DNA from: Piezodorus guildinii
Lineage: Eukaryota; Arthropoda; Insecta; Hemiptera; Pentatomidae
NCBI GenBank assembly: GCA_023052935.1
Contig: CM041292.1
Coordinates: forward strand, 81,044,169-81,108,168
Reading direction: 5' to 3'
Length of the DNA stretch: 64,000 nt
The notes under the pieces were generated by a model. It was not told the DNA's origin and searched no databases. It saw nothing but the letters and a program-made list of their open reading frames with translations. A program made the translations under genes and the position numbers. Of the stretch, positions 11,443-22,560 are shown piece after piece; position 1 is the stretch's first letter, and every line of letters begins with the position of its first letter.

Positions 11443-12851
11443 GATAATATTGCGAGTGAATTAATCAAAGCGTGTGGAGAAGCGGGCGTTTCTAAATTAC
11501 ACGTTTTAGTTAAAAAGATCTGGAAAAATGAAAAAATACCAGAAGAATGGAAAGAATCAATACTTATTCCGATTCACAAAAAAGGACCGAGGACGGATTG
11601 TAACAACTATCGTGGGATCTCTCTTCTCCCAGTATGCTATAAAATATTCTCGTCAATACTAACTAGCCGAATCACGGAATACGCTGAGGAAATTATCGGA
11701 GACTACCAATGTGGTTTTAGGCGGAATCGCTCGACTACTGATAAAATATTTTCCTTACGTCAAATATTAGAGAAGAAGCTGGAATACAACGGTGTAGTCC
11801 ATCAACTTTATATCGATTTTAAACAGCTTATGATTCCATAGACCGTCAGAAGCTATATAACATCATGATTGAACTGGGGATACCTAAAAAGTTAGTAAAC
11901 CTAGTAGAGATGTGTTTGTCGGAAACATTTCATAAAGTTAGAATCGGTCATAATTACTCTGAGAGATTTGAGGTGCGATCGGGTTTGAAACAGGGTAACT
12001 CCCTTTCACCTGTTTTGTTTAATATAGCCTTAGAATATGTTATAGAAAACGTGATGTGTACCGAGAACGGCTTAAATATGGGTGACAAGAGTCCGGTTTT
12101 GGGGTATGCCGATGATTTGGTACTACTAGGTGAAGACACGGAAACTATACAACTAAATAAAAGTGTGTTAATAAAAACCGGTAAACAAATAGGTCTCGAA
12201 TTAAATACCAATAAGACGAAATATATGATTAGTTGCAGAAATGGTGGCGATCTTGATGATATTAATATTTCAGGTCATACTTTTGAACACGTAGAGAAAT
12301 TCAAGTATTTAGGTTCAATGATAACAAGAAAAAATGAAATCCAGGAAGAAATAAAGTCCCGGTTAAAGGTGGGAAATGCGTGTTATTATTCAGTTGCTAA
12401 ATTACTTAGCTCGCTGCTTCTGTCTAAAAACTTAAAGGTTAGAATTTATAAAACTATTATTTTTCCAACGGTTCTTTACGGATGCGAAACGTGGCCGCTT
12501 ACTTTGAAGGATGAACAACGGCTTAAGGTTTTCGAGAATAAGGTACTGCGTAAAATATTTGGTCCGAAGAGGGATGAGGCCACTGGGGAGTTTAGAAGGT
12601 TGCACAACGCGGAATTGCGGAGTTTGTACCCTGTGAATATAATTGAGTTGATAGCATCGCGGAGACTCAAATGGGCGCGTAAAGTTTTTGGGCTTAGTGA
12701 GGAACGGATTCCGAGAAAGTTGGTATTCGCTGAACCGACTGGTAGGCGTCCGAAAAGTAGGCCGAAGCGTCGATGGGAGCATTGCATTAAGGCTGATCTC
12801 GGAGGCTTGGGCTTGAACATTGGACGAGTCTGTGCAGGCGAAGTTTGGTAG
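11443..12851 (+). pseudogene. RTE-like reverse transcriptase, C-terminal part, one frameshift
   Basis: Codes for reverse transcriptase that would copy element RNA at a nicked target. Visible in order: DNIASELIK, the NNYRGISLLP block, the GFRRNRSTTDKIF block, SGLKQGNSLSPVLF, the catalytic GYADDLVLL at about 12100-12126, and KFKYLGSMI. Then comes the C-terminal LYGCETWPLTLKDEQRLKVF region typical of arthropod RTE-like ORFs. One base is missing at about 11826 (IDFKQ is followed out of frame by AYDSIDRQ); the second part runs to TAG at 12849-12851. The endonuclease domain is absent because of 5' truncation. With a single frameshift this is a fairly young copy. Confidence 0.88.
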
Positions 12852-12860
12852 TATCGGCAT

Positions 12861-12876
12861 CGAACCTTCGGGTTCG
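12861..12876 (+). other. 3' hairpin with UUCG loop in RTE-like LINE
   Basis: CGAACC-TTCG-GGTTCG is a perfect 6-bp stem closed by a UUCG tetraloop in RNA, a few nt before the (ATT)n tail. The copy at 48432-48447 keeps the loop and has one G-U wobble. This is a candidate recognition structure for the element's reverse transcriptase. Confidence 0.75.
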
Positions 12877-13498
12877 GTAAGCCCATTATTATTATTATTA
12901 ATTTTTAGAAGTTTGGTTATCATAATCATATTCCATAATCATCATTCTAACGGTATATTATACACGTATATTACTCTTCCTAAGTTCAAAGACAAAAAAT
13001 TGCATTAAATAAACATTTTTGCAAAATGTTAGTTGGATATCCTTTAGTTGGTTATCGAATTCGTTCAACTTATATATTAACTTGTTTTTTAGCAATGCTA
13101 ATCTGGTGATATGGTCAGTTTTATAAAAACTACCAAATTAAAGGTACTTTAGAAGAAAATGTTTTGAATTATCGGCATTTAAGCCATGTTATTCTGTTTC
13201 AATCCGAATAAAACCTACAAGATATTAAAGCCCGTTTAATTTTACATCGATATAGCTAGTTTCATCAAATTCGTTAGAGTCTTTTTTGAGAAAATCGTAA
13301 AAAGGTGTAAAATGCGAAGTATAAAGTACACTTCCGGTCAGCCGATTTTCATGAAAAAGTTGCTGTAACATCTCGGGCCTATAGTCATCTTAAGTAAGTA
13401 GTTTCAGTTTTATAGGACTTTTCGTTTTCGTGCTTGACCTGCCACAAACATACGGATACACCGACACACAGACCTTTTCGCGGACACACAGACCTTTT

Positions 13499-13692
13499 CC
13501 AAATTCCATGTACAAATGGATAAACTTAACCTAGCTAGATCGTTGAGTGAGAGCTTGAAGGACTCTAGCGAAACAGTTAGTTCACTGATTAGGTTCGTCA
13601 AAGAATGTTCTCTGCTCCCGGAACTATAAGAAAAAAAAATATAAAGAAAGAAAGAAAAAAAAAATAATAATAGTAGTAATAAAAAAAAAAAA

Positions 13693-13748
<56 letters not shown>

Positions 13749-13990
13749 TAAATAAATAAAGAAAAAATTGGAATAAATTCACTAATTCAGAATGTGTCAA
13801 CAAAAGAATAATAAAAAAAATAAAATAAAATAAACAAAAAAAAATAATATAAAAATAAATAAATAAAAAAATAGAAGGAAAAATAAATAAATAAAAAGAA
13901 GAAAAAAGAGTAAAACAAATCTGTTACTAAAAATTTATTCGGTGTTAATAACCAAGAGGTTGAGCACCTACTCCAATACCCTAACCTAAT
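13499..13990. mobile_element. A-rich insertion in R3 with (TA)n, class uncertain
   Basis: Splits family R between the GACCTTTTC and CTTTTCGTGGGACTTGG blocks. It contains a 30-codon open frame at 13516-13608, then long A-rich runs and a (TA)n at 13697-13743. CTTTTC borders both sides and could be a short target duplication. An A-rich tail suggests a retroposed piece, but I recognise no source. A near-exact local duplication of ACACACAGACCTTTTC lies just to the left. Confidence 0.45.
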
Positions 13991-14118
13991 CTTTTCGTGG
14001 GACTTGGTTTTTTGGACTCAGGGAACCCTAAAACGTGTATTTCCGTTGAAAACTGAAATTCGAAAATTTTCAAGATCGCAATACTTATATATATTTCATA
14101 CATAGGTTAGTGAAAGTA

Positions 14119-15194
14119 AAATATTAATAAATTATAAATTAGTTTAGTGTATATTTTGAATAACTCTTTACAAATTATAACTAGTTTAATGATTAATAAT
14201 ATTTTCTTAAAGATATTTATAACAGATAATGTTCCGGCGCTTGTTAAGAAGCTTAAAAGTAAAGTTTTAACTGTATTCAAGGATAAATAATGCTCGATAC
14301 TTATCCTCATAATTAGTTCAAGGAAAAGATGCTTAACGACGAAACTTGAAAATGATTAAGTATTGTGGAAGTAATAAAGTAGATCATTTCTTGGGTTCCT
14401 ATGAAATGTTAATATTGGATTTTATATTTCAAGTAATTAAAAAGTTAAAAATAATGGGGTCTTTAATATTTGTAATAGGTTCTTGGGAGTTTGGGGTTAA
14501 ATGGAAGAGAAAAGGAAATTACTCTTCAAGCTATTCGTGTATATCTGATAAAATCTTAACTAGCATTTTTTCCAAGATAAGATAATTATTTCGCATTACT
14601 ATTAACTCGTATTTTTTTTATTATTTATTTTTTTATAGCTCTAAAAGAACTGTTTTATTTTTTCTCAATGAGCTCCCAAAATTCATTGTAAACATTTAAA
14701 CTAATTGTTATTTAGTTATCAATTAGATTTTTTTTAAAAGGAGTTTTCAAGAACTCTATTAAATAGTATCAATTATTAGATTATGAATCCTGTTGAAGCT
14801 TATGGATAAAGCCGTTCATCAATTTTAGTATAAATAAAATCTTCCGATTCCTGGGACATAATTTATTGTTAGTATCTCTTTTAGTTTTAAGTGAAAAAAA
14901 AAATATTATCTTGAATGAAACCAAGCTATTTATTTGAGTGAACAATAACTATATAATACAATGTAAAACTAAATCTATTGTGATAGTTTAAATATTTTAA
15001 TAGTGTTTTTTCGCGAATATTTTATTATGATTTATGCTCTTGATCATACTACAATAGTATTAATTTTTTGAATGACTAATATAACGGTTGAGTTGTTTTA
15101 ATTCAGTAAACTCACATTATGGATATAAATATTTAATTATATAATGTGTACCTTCCCAATTCAAAATAAAAAAACCTGTAGCACTATAGCCTAT
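14119..15194. other. AT-rich stretch, no gene seen
   Basis: Low-complexity sequence; the open frame at 14346-14585 has no family features. Nothing else is supported. Confidence 0.6.
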
Positions 15195-15340
15195 GCAGGT
15201 TCTTGGGCTCAGTATATAGTAGTGATTTTTATTGTTTCTGGAACAACAATTATGCAAGAGGGTGATGAGATCCAAATCCCGTTAACTGTACAGTTTATTC
15301 CGTGCATCGTTTAAAATAAACTTTAGTTCTATTAAGGTGT
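15195..15340 (-). repeat. SINE-like fragment (family S), body only
   Basis: Shares GGGCTCAGTA, the GTTTC-GGAACAACA-type segment and the GATGAGATCC segment with the better copy at 32045-32310. The tRNA-like head is absent, so this is a decayed partial copy. Confidence 0.45.
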
Positions 15341-15420
15341 AGATTCTTTAAGATGAAGGTCAATTTCTGTGAATAAAATTGGAGGCTGATTTATACTTCA
15401 CCACTCTTTTATTAAAAATA

Positions 15421-15462
15421 ATTGCACGACGTATCGGCTAAAATGCCATCTTCAGGTGCAAA
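15421..15462 (-). ncRNA. Hammerhead-like ribozyme motif (left arm of P1)
   Basis: Reading the minus strand: stem I TTGCAC, core CTGAAGA, one extra T, stem II GGC-GCC, then GATAC in place of GAAAC, then GTC and GTGCAA, which closes stem I perfectly. The core A-to-T change should impair catalysis. The partner in the other arm keeps GAAAC but has one stem I mismatch. Confidence 0.55.
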
Positions 15463-15628
15463 GGAACTAATTTATCTAAAAGTACAAAATATTGTCACAA
15501 TAACAAATAATCATCTTACATAATTTTTTTATCATATATTTTAATATTGTTATAAAATTTCATGACAAATTGTAAAATGATTATTTGTGATTGTAACAAT
15601 ATTTTGTACTTTTAGATAAATTAGTTCC

Positions 15629-15670
15629 ATTGCCCCTGAAGATGGCATTTAAGCCGAAACGTCGTGCAAT
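15629..15670 (+). ncRNA. Hammerhead-like ribozyme motif (right arm of P1)
   Basis: ATTGCCC / CTGAAGA / T / GGC loop GCC / GAAAC / GTC / GTGCAAT. Stem I pairs 6 of 7 positions, the CUGANGA and GAAA boxes are intact, and the predicted cut follows GTC at 15663. Stem III would be only ACGU, which is self-complementary, so a dimeric fold as reported for Penelope hammerheads would be needed. The extra T before stem II makes activity uncertain. Confidence 0.6.
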
Positions 15671-15716
15671 TATTTTTAATAAAATAGCGGTGAAATAAAT
15701 AAATAAATCAGCCTCC

Positions 15717-18013
15717 AACTATATTTAGTTCTATCTTTTTTAATCATACTTATGTTAGTCAAACTTTCTAGTAATTATTTAAAAAACAAAAAAAAACATG
15801 CATAACTATGCTGAAAATATAATACAGTGAAAGTTATTATTTAAAAGAAGGTTTAACCTAATATATAATAGACTAATGTATTTTAATATATTTATTAATC
15901 CAAATATTTGCATAGTAGAATACATAAAAATAAATTATGCTAGTAAACCCTACATAAGTACCAAAATACGTTTGCCTAGAATTAGAAAAAAAAAACATTA
16001 TAAAATATGTATAAAATATAAATTATATTAAAAAAACAACATCCTTCACCAATGACGATTAATAAATATTGTATACTTTAACACAATTAACATTGTAAGT
16101 AATCAACAGATATAATATTTGTTTTAATATAATACTACACATTAAACCTAATTATATAACCATATTTAATATAATATATTTAAATATATTATTTAGAAAA
16201 AGATGCCTAAGGAACTAAATATACATATATACATTAAATATACATACTTGAACACATACATATATATTTTGTATTTTTATTTGTCTAGTTATTATTTATA
16301 AGCCAACGGATAAATTATTTCTCCATAGTTTAATAAATTTGATAATCTCATGTATGTGCATTAATGGTTTGAGGGATTATCACGAAATACCGCTTGTAAT
16401 ATTGGTATAAATATTGCTTCTCATGATGATTTCATTGTTATGGTTATTGGGCCCATACATCCAAGGTAAGCACAATGAAATTTTCCAAAAATCTATTTCC
16501 GTACATCTGTTCAGACAAGGTATTTAATCTACAGTGTTATATTCATCTAATATACCATTAAATTTCTTTCCATTCATGTTGATAGATTTCAACGATATTA
16601 ATAGTCGGTTGATAATTTAGACTTTATTCTTACGAGCTGATCTAAGGCCGATTTAGTAAAAGGAAACAAACACCGGTAGTAAAAATAACGAATTGGTTTA
16701 CAAATCTATTTCCGACCTGTCAGATAAACAAGGCAATCTCGTTACACGTAAGTAAACAGGTGGCCTTGAAAATCCAATAATATTTTTATAAACGTTACAA
16801 CTGTGTAGGCTAAAGCTGATCTAATAGGTTCCGAATATAGAAATGACTCCCAAACTTTTCTATAAAAGTTAGGTTGTTAAAATTTAATAATTGTATAAAA
16901 TTCTTATTGATACGACCTATAGATAGAAATGTATTTAAAGATAGAACGTATATTAAAAACAAAGTATATAAGCCGGATTTTAGACTTATAGTTCGTTGCT
17001 TCTGCTTGAAATACTATCTACTAGAAATTGTTACGTCTAACTGTTGTCAAAACTTTATATATTTTAAATATACAGTTAGTTACAAATTATCCTGAGGTAT
17101 TAACCGCATAATAGTATTTTTTAATATTTCGATTGTCACATATGAAGAACCGATATTTTCATTGTATCATTCAAAAAATTATTAATACACGTTAAAAATG
17201 AAAATTTTGTAAATTTTAAGCAAATTTTTTACTGGATATTTTAAGCTCATTACAAATTTGAATATAGCACAAATTATTTTTGAAAATTGTAATATAATTA
17301 TTACGTTTAAAACCTAACATAAACGAGTGAAAACAATTGATGCAAATTGTTTCAATTAAAAGTAAATTTGTGACTTCGCGAAGAGTACTTTATGAATTAT
17401 TTATTCTTTTAAATATGCTTTGTCATTCTTTAAAGTTATATTATTAAAGACAATTTTTACTTTTGGACTCATTGACGTTTGGACACCCGTTTCAACGCCC
17501 GTTTTTGTAATTAACTTCTTAATATATTTATGAATTATTATGTGCTATTTAAGGATTTTCTTTTATGAGTTAGAATTATCAAATGTACATTTAGGCTTTA
17601 GCAAGAAATGTTTTGACTCAATTGGTGCTCAAGGAATTTGACGTCACCTTTTGAGAATTTGCCATTCATCATTTCTTTTCTTAGATAAATCATTTTTTTT
17701 AAGAATAATAATTAATAATTTGTTATTAATTCTTCCAAAAAATGTTAATTTTACACCAATATTATTTGCAGTCTACGTTTCGGTACTTTAGGACTCACTG
17801 ACAGCAATGTATGTGTTAATTTATAAATCTATTTTCTCAAATTTTGTCAATAATAAACAAAGTAAAAAAATCAACACATAAACTTTACCCCTCACAGTTA
17901 ACATATTATGAAGGATGTTTTGCATTAGTTTACAACCTATATCTGGTATATTGACTCCCCCTTCAGACCTTAGATTAAGCATGACTAAATTTAATTTTTA
18001 TTTTTTAAAATTT
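15717..18013. other. AT-rich stretch, no gene seen
   Basis: Long AT-rich sequence with many A/T runs; short open frames here (for example 16874-17095) have no recognisable features. Probably intron or intergenic. Confidence 0.6.
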
Positions 18014-18024
18014 AAATTTCAGCT

Positions 18025-18288
18025 GTATGTTTGTGGCTATTGCGCCCTCACTCAACCTCTACTGGCTGAGACCAGTGATGCGGCTGAGAGAGAGGCGTTG
18101 GGATCTCTTGGATTCCGCTTTATTTCTCCACAAGTAAGGGAAAACCCAGTCTGGGGTCCCCTTAGCAGTTGTATATATTGTATATAGTTACCATTGTTTG
18201 TATGATGTTATTTATTGCCAACTTTGTATTTTCTCAATTATAGGTTGTTTGTTTTGTTTTTTTATTATTATTTCATTGTATATATATA

Positions 18289-18337
<49 letters not shown>

Positions 18338-18478
18338 ATTTTTTTTTAAATTTTATGTAATTTAACTATAGCATTATTTTCTATTATATATTGTATAAAT
18401 GTGGTCTCATATCACTATTACTATTGTTCATTTTGAAACAAATTGTAATATTTCTCAATAAATAAATATTTAACTTTA
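18025..18478 (+). mobile_element. Jockey-like LINE family A, 5'-truncated 3' end
   Basis: Matches the last ~430 nt of the 37461-39650 copy: GTATGTTTGTGGCTATT, GGATCTCTTGGATTC, TTGTATATTGTATATAGTTA, ending AATATTTCTCAATAAA. A (TA)n at 18279-18334 replaces part of the tail region. Flanked by an 11-bp duplication AAATTTCAGCT at 18014-18024 and 18479-18489. No coding sequence remains. Confidence 0.9.
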
Positions 18479-18631
18479 AAATTTCAGCTAAAGAGGAAAA
18501 AAACAGTGTAAATGAATACAATCACTATATAAAGCCTACTATAGCATATAATATGTTTATAAGTAGTCAAGGGACTGGAATTCGAAACTCACAATCTTTG
18601 GCGTATAATAAGTTGACAGTTAATAATTATC

Positions 18632-19188
18632 GGAGGAATTATTGCGGGTGGCGGTCAGTAAAAGAAACAATTTAATAGTTTGAACTATGGGTCATCATCA
18701 GGGCTAAAAAAAAATACAAATGGAATACAATAAGTGTATGGTAATATATGTATGTGAAAAAAACAATGAAAAAGAATTTAGAAAAACCGGGATATATATG
18801 AATTATTAAAAATTATAATAACATTAAAAAAATATTTTATATACTATGGCTTAGGTCATTGTAATTTAAGTACTATATTTCTTTACCCATCTATTTCTAT
18901 TTTTATGTTTTATATATTGGCATCTTCAAACGCAATAGTATATAAAATATTGTTTTTTAATGCTGTTATAATTTTTAATAATTCATATATACTTCGTTCT
19001 TTCTATATCCTCTTTCATTGTTTTTTTTTTTCACAAATATATATTTTGCTATTCCATCGTTGCATTCCTTTTGTATTTCTTTAGCCCTGATGATGACCAA
19101 CATAAGGGGTCAAAACGTAGGCAGACAATAAATAATGAAAAAGATTTAATTGTTCCTTATACTGACCCACACTCGCACTAATTCCTCC
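18632..19188. mobile_element. Palindromic Penelope-derived element P2
   Basis: A 557-bp imperfect palindrome starting GGAGGAATTATTGCGGG and ending CGCACTAATTCCTCC, with a GGTCATCATCAGGGCTAAA / TTTAGCCCTGATGATGACC pair inside the arms and a TATAAAATATT-type centre. The design is the same as P1: opposed pseudo-LTR-like arms bearing hammerhead-like cores, GGAGG at both ends, no coding part. Internal matches are lower than in P1, so it is older. Confidence 0.7.
19084..19122 (+). ncRNA. Hammerhead-like motif, degenerate (P2 right arm)
   Basis: GCC / CTGATGA / T / GACC loop GGTC / AAAAC / GTA / GGC. Stems I and II pair, but the GAAA box has become AAAA. The minus-strand counterpart near 18675-18710 is more decayed. 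Confidence 0.45.
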
Positions 19189-19923
19189 CTGTATATACAT
19201 ACAATAACAAAAAGAAAATAAAATAAAAATTTACTTAAAACAAAATAACGTGAAACTCAACAATAACTCTCATATTGATATAACATTTCCAAGATGAGTA
19301 AGTCAAATACGGTACAATTCATAGATGTTCCGAAATTCTATACTTTAACACAGTTTCACATTATTTTGTGTTGTTTATCAACATCCAATCAGCACTATTA
19401 GCTTAAAGAGCGTGGGCAAGGAATGAGGGAGGGATGTAGCCAGGAGGACGTGAGTTACATAAAGCCTAGTTCCAAATGAGATTAGAGTTGGCAGTTCCCT
19501 GATGAGGGACCTGAGGCGAGCGGGCAAACAACTTGCTACAGGCCAACAAATGCTATCAACTGCCAACTTCCACCTCAGCTGTTTACGGGAAGCCCCTTAT
19601 TCGTTTCACTTCCCGGGATAATGGAGGGATGTTTGTTCTTTCTCTGGATATCGCAAGAAGTCGCAAAGTTTTCTCTATATGTATAACATCACATTTATCA
19701 AGCTCCATTGCTCTGCATTGATGTAAACATGGTGTTCTATCCCAAAATGGGTCCCAAAAAGGGACAAAAAAAAGTCTCCAAAGAAGAGAACAACTATTAC
19801 AAATTCAGGAATTTTTACAATTTTATTAAACATTTCGATGGTCACTTTACATTCATATTGGGCGTATCCCTATTATAATTATGTTACAAATAATTTATAT
19901 TAAATTAAAAAAAAAAAAAAAAA

Positions 19924-19980
<57 letters not shown>

Positions 19981-20084
19981 TTTCTTTTTCTACTCCTACC
20001 TCGCCTTTGTTGGTTATCCGAGGGTTTCTCGGAACAGGGTGGAAAGGCAACGTGCTAGCCTATAATATATAATGAATGAATGAA
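19189..20084. other. Unassigned stretch including a GC-richer patch
   Basis: The region 19380-19720 is less AT-rich and has open frames on both strands, but I recognise no protein. A poly-A / (TA)n / poly-T palindrome lies at 19904-19983. Confidence 0.45.
19904..19983. repeat. Poly-A, (TA)n, poly-T palindromic tract
   Basis: About 20 A, then alternating TA to about 19963, then about 20 T. It is self-complementary throughout. Confidence 0.95.
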
Positions 20085-20150
20085 AAAGAAACTTTATCCT
20101 ATGACAAGATCCCTTTAGATCAAGTTCTCTTGAGATAGGGTTTCCTGAAA
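20085..20150 (-). mobile_element. CR1-like LINE 3'-end fragment
   Basis: TTTATCCTATGACAAGATCC followed by CTTTAGATCA resembles the 3' ends at 35.58 kb and 49.82 kb, and a GAATGAATGAATG run precedes it where those copies have their tails. Short and diverged. Confidence 0.35.
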
Positions 20151-20188
20151 ACACGCGTTTATAGCAACGAGTGCTAAACAACTCTAAA

Positions 20189-20808
20189 AATCTGGTGCGG
20201 GCAACACACGACTTTCACTTACCTCCGTTTTAAAAATCGATAAAAGAATTTTCAAATACAGTTAGAGATAAAAATTAGAGAAACTATTAAAGAATTAATT
20301 AAATTGAATTTCTATAGAACCATGCGTTTTATTAAAAATTCAATCATATTATCATCTAAAATTATAAGTTAGTTTAATCGGCTTTTCATCACTCATTACT
20401 ATCTTTTACAAGCTTGTGTATTAAATAATATTTCTTCTAAAATCTTTAGCTTTCTAACGGTATATTACACATGTATATTACTCTTATTATGTTCAAAAAC
20501 AAAAAATTGCATTAAAAAAATATCACTTCACTTTTTTCCTTTGGTTAGGTATCGATTTTATTCAATTTATATATTTAGCGGTCCTTCATCATTGTCATTA
20601 AGATGATATGGTTAATCTTTTGGAATGTACAAAATTAAAGGTAGTTTAGAAGAAGAAAATTTTAAATATCGGCATTTAAGCCCTGTCAGACTATTTTAAT
20701 CAGAATGAATCCTACATTATATTAAAGCCCATTAAATTGGACTGAGAGGACCCTAAAACGTGTATTTCCGTTGAAAACTGGAATTCGAAACTTTTCACGA
20801 TCGCAATA
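20189..20808 (-). repeat. Family R copy R4, internally deleted
   Basis: Reverse orientation. Starts AATCTGGTGCGGGCAACACA, keeps ACTTTCACTTACCTCCG, the CTTTCTAACGGTATATTAC block and the ATCGGCATTTAAGCC block, then jumps from AAAGCCCATTAAAT to ACTGAGAGGACCCTAAAACG, missing about 250 bp that R1 has. Ends at the CACGATCGCAATA end. Confidence 0.8.
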
Positions 20809-21899
20809 AAAAGAAAGAAAAGAAAAAAGTACAATAATAATAAAAGAGCAAGCAACAATTGAAATAACAATGAAAAATAAATAAAAATCAGCTTTACTAC
20901 CGTTGGTGTAAAGAAGTGTAGACATTAATATATCTGCGCAAATTTAATTTTCAATGATATGTGAAACTTTTGTAACATACGAAATTATTTTGTAGTATTT
21001 CTTCCCGCTATCTAATACATTTCGGTTATATTCACCATTATATTTTTATGAAACTTTATCCTATTTTCTAGTTCTTTCATAATAGCTATAAAATGTGTTT
21101 ACTTCGTGATATAACAACTGTTTAATGTATACATTTGTCTCTCCCCCTCTTAGTTAATTGATTTAGCTTAGGATAAATCCAGGTCAAAAGGATAAAACAA
21201 ACACTTAAGAAGATTAAGAACCAGAAAAAGGGGAAAACAACCCCTTCCGTTCCTTTTATTGTGTAAAGAAAAAAAAATTAGAGCTAATGCTTTATTTTTA
21301 ATTACCTTATAAATTATTTAAAAAATTATGAGCTTACTAGTAATTTCTTTAGAATATATATTATATTTCAATTATTTGTTTCATTCGAGTGCTGAACCAC
21401 TTAATACCAAATATTATCATTTTTTTTTCTTTGAATTTAATTATTTTAGCTTTAGAAACTTTTATGAGGGTTTCTTTCATATTGTGGTTCCCACTGTTTC
21501 AAAACTTAATGATTTTCAAGTGCCATTGCATTCTGAGATATGGCTTGGATTGGTAATATTGTTTGTTAAAGCCTCATACAAATAAAACAGGTACCAACGA
21601 TGGAGAAATTAAAAAAAAAATATTGAATGAAGAATGCTGGATGAGAAAAAAGAAGCGGCTATCTGAGTAAGTGGGAGCGGTGCTAGCTGCTATCTCGAGT
21701 CAGCAGTCACTGGATACAATACACTCCCAGGATTTGTCACTGGAACGTATATCTCTTTGTTCTTTGCAACAGTTAATTTTCCCAACGCTGCCCACAGTTA
21801 ACTAACTGCATTCACCTGTATTGTTTCTAATATTTCAGTTTCCAACCCAATTAAGAAAAAAAAAGTTTTTTCTAACTCTATTATTTCCATCCCATATTG
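20809..21899. other. AT-rich stretch, no gene seen
   Basis: No recognisable element or gene. A GC-richer patch at 21660-21830 shows no motif. Confidence 0.55.
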
Positions 21900-22560
21900 T
21901 TAAATATTCAAAATTTAATTGATAAATTTTAAATATAAAAACGCTGCAAATTATTACACAATGGCTTATTATTTCCAAATAGCTATATTAGGGTATAACT
22001 GTTTATAGCTGCTAATATTCTCTTTTTTCAAAAATATCTGAGTTATGGGCGTAAAATTTCTATTTTTTCCTTTTTTATAATTATTCGCGGTTAACAAACA
22101 CTCATAACTTTTTTATCTGTCTTCAAAAATAACAAGTTATGTTTTTATTTATAGATAAAATTTCTATTTTTCCCTCTTTTTTATAATTATTCGTGGTTTA
22201 TTGGTTAAAAAACACTAATAAATTTTTTCTCTATCTTCAAAAATAATTGAGTTATCGAATTAAATCACTTTTAATCCGCTTCATTTAACTAGCTGATATC
22301 AACGTCTAGGCGTTAGGATCATCTTTGCATGCAGTAGTATTTTTGTGGCGACTTAAAAAAAAAAAATTTTGCAGTAGCTTCAGAGAAAAGAATTTTTTTT
22401 TTATTCGTTTTTTGGATTATACGTATCTTGAAACGTAAGGCCTCAAATTTTGAGGAGGAAGGAGAAGAATGTTTTGTTTTTTTGGTCGGTTACAAAGATT
22501 CATTATTAAAAATAATAAACCGAAAGAAAAAGTTAAACACATGAGGGCTTATATGAATAT
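21900..22560 (+). repeat. Family C AT-rich interspersed repeat, longest copy
   Basis: The head AAAAACGCTGCAAATTATTA is followed by several TTCAAAAATA-CTGAGTTAT-like blocks, then AACTAGCTGATATCAACGTC, CCTCAAATTTTGAGG and ATTATTAAAAATAATAAACC. Related copies lie at 41590-42070 and 47270-47595, with head-only fragments at 42740-42800 and 51630-51690 in reverse. No coding capacity; class unknown. Confidence 0.65.

Larger units (their letters stand above)
11442..12900 (+). mobile_element. RTE-like LINE, 5'-truncated, (ATT)n tail
   Basis: Starts inside the RT domain with the DNIASELIK segment and ends with an (ATT)n tail at about 12885-12900. A second shorter copy of the same family lies at 48180-48475 with the same tail type. 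Short microsatellite tails in place of poly-A are a known trait of RTE-clade LINEs. A UUCG hairpin precedes the tail. Confidence 0.85.
11382..14118 (-). repeat. Family R copy R3, reverse orientation, twice interrupted
   Basis: Begins (minus-strand 3' end) with AAATCTGGTGCGGAAAACAC at 11382 and ends with the CAAGATCGCAATACTTATAT and GTTAGTGAAAGTAAAA blocks at 14118. It is interrupted by an RTE-like LINE (about 11442-12900) and by an A-rich insert (about 13499-13990). About 200 bp of R expected at the LINE junction is missing compared with R4, so the LINE insertion came with a deletion. Confidence 0.8.
15381..15716. mobile_element. Palindromic Penelope-derived element P1
   Basis: A 336-bp near-palindrome starting GGAGGCTGATTTA and ending TAAATCAGCCTCC, with arms of about 150 bp and a short AT-rich centre. 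Each arm carries the terminal motif of Penelope-like retroelements: CTGAAGATGGCATTT-AGCC followed by GAAACGTCG or a variant. Penelope-like elements often carry inverted or tandem pseudo-LTRs, and this looks like two pseudo-LTRs in opposed orientation without the coding part. Confidence 0.75.

Noticed and set aside
14346..14585. 79-codon open frame
   Set aside because: AT-rich, no domain, no homologous copy in the window; likely chance. The same applies to 27118-27366 and 28036-28245.
19881..20072. Open frame rich in IYIY and F
   Set aside because: It is translated (TA)n and poly-T. The same applies to frames at 26289-26483, 40066-40248 and 59324-59545.
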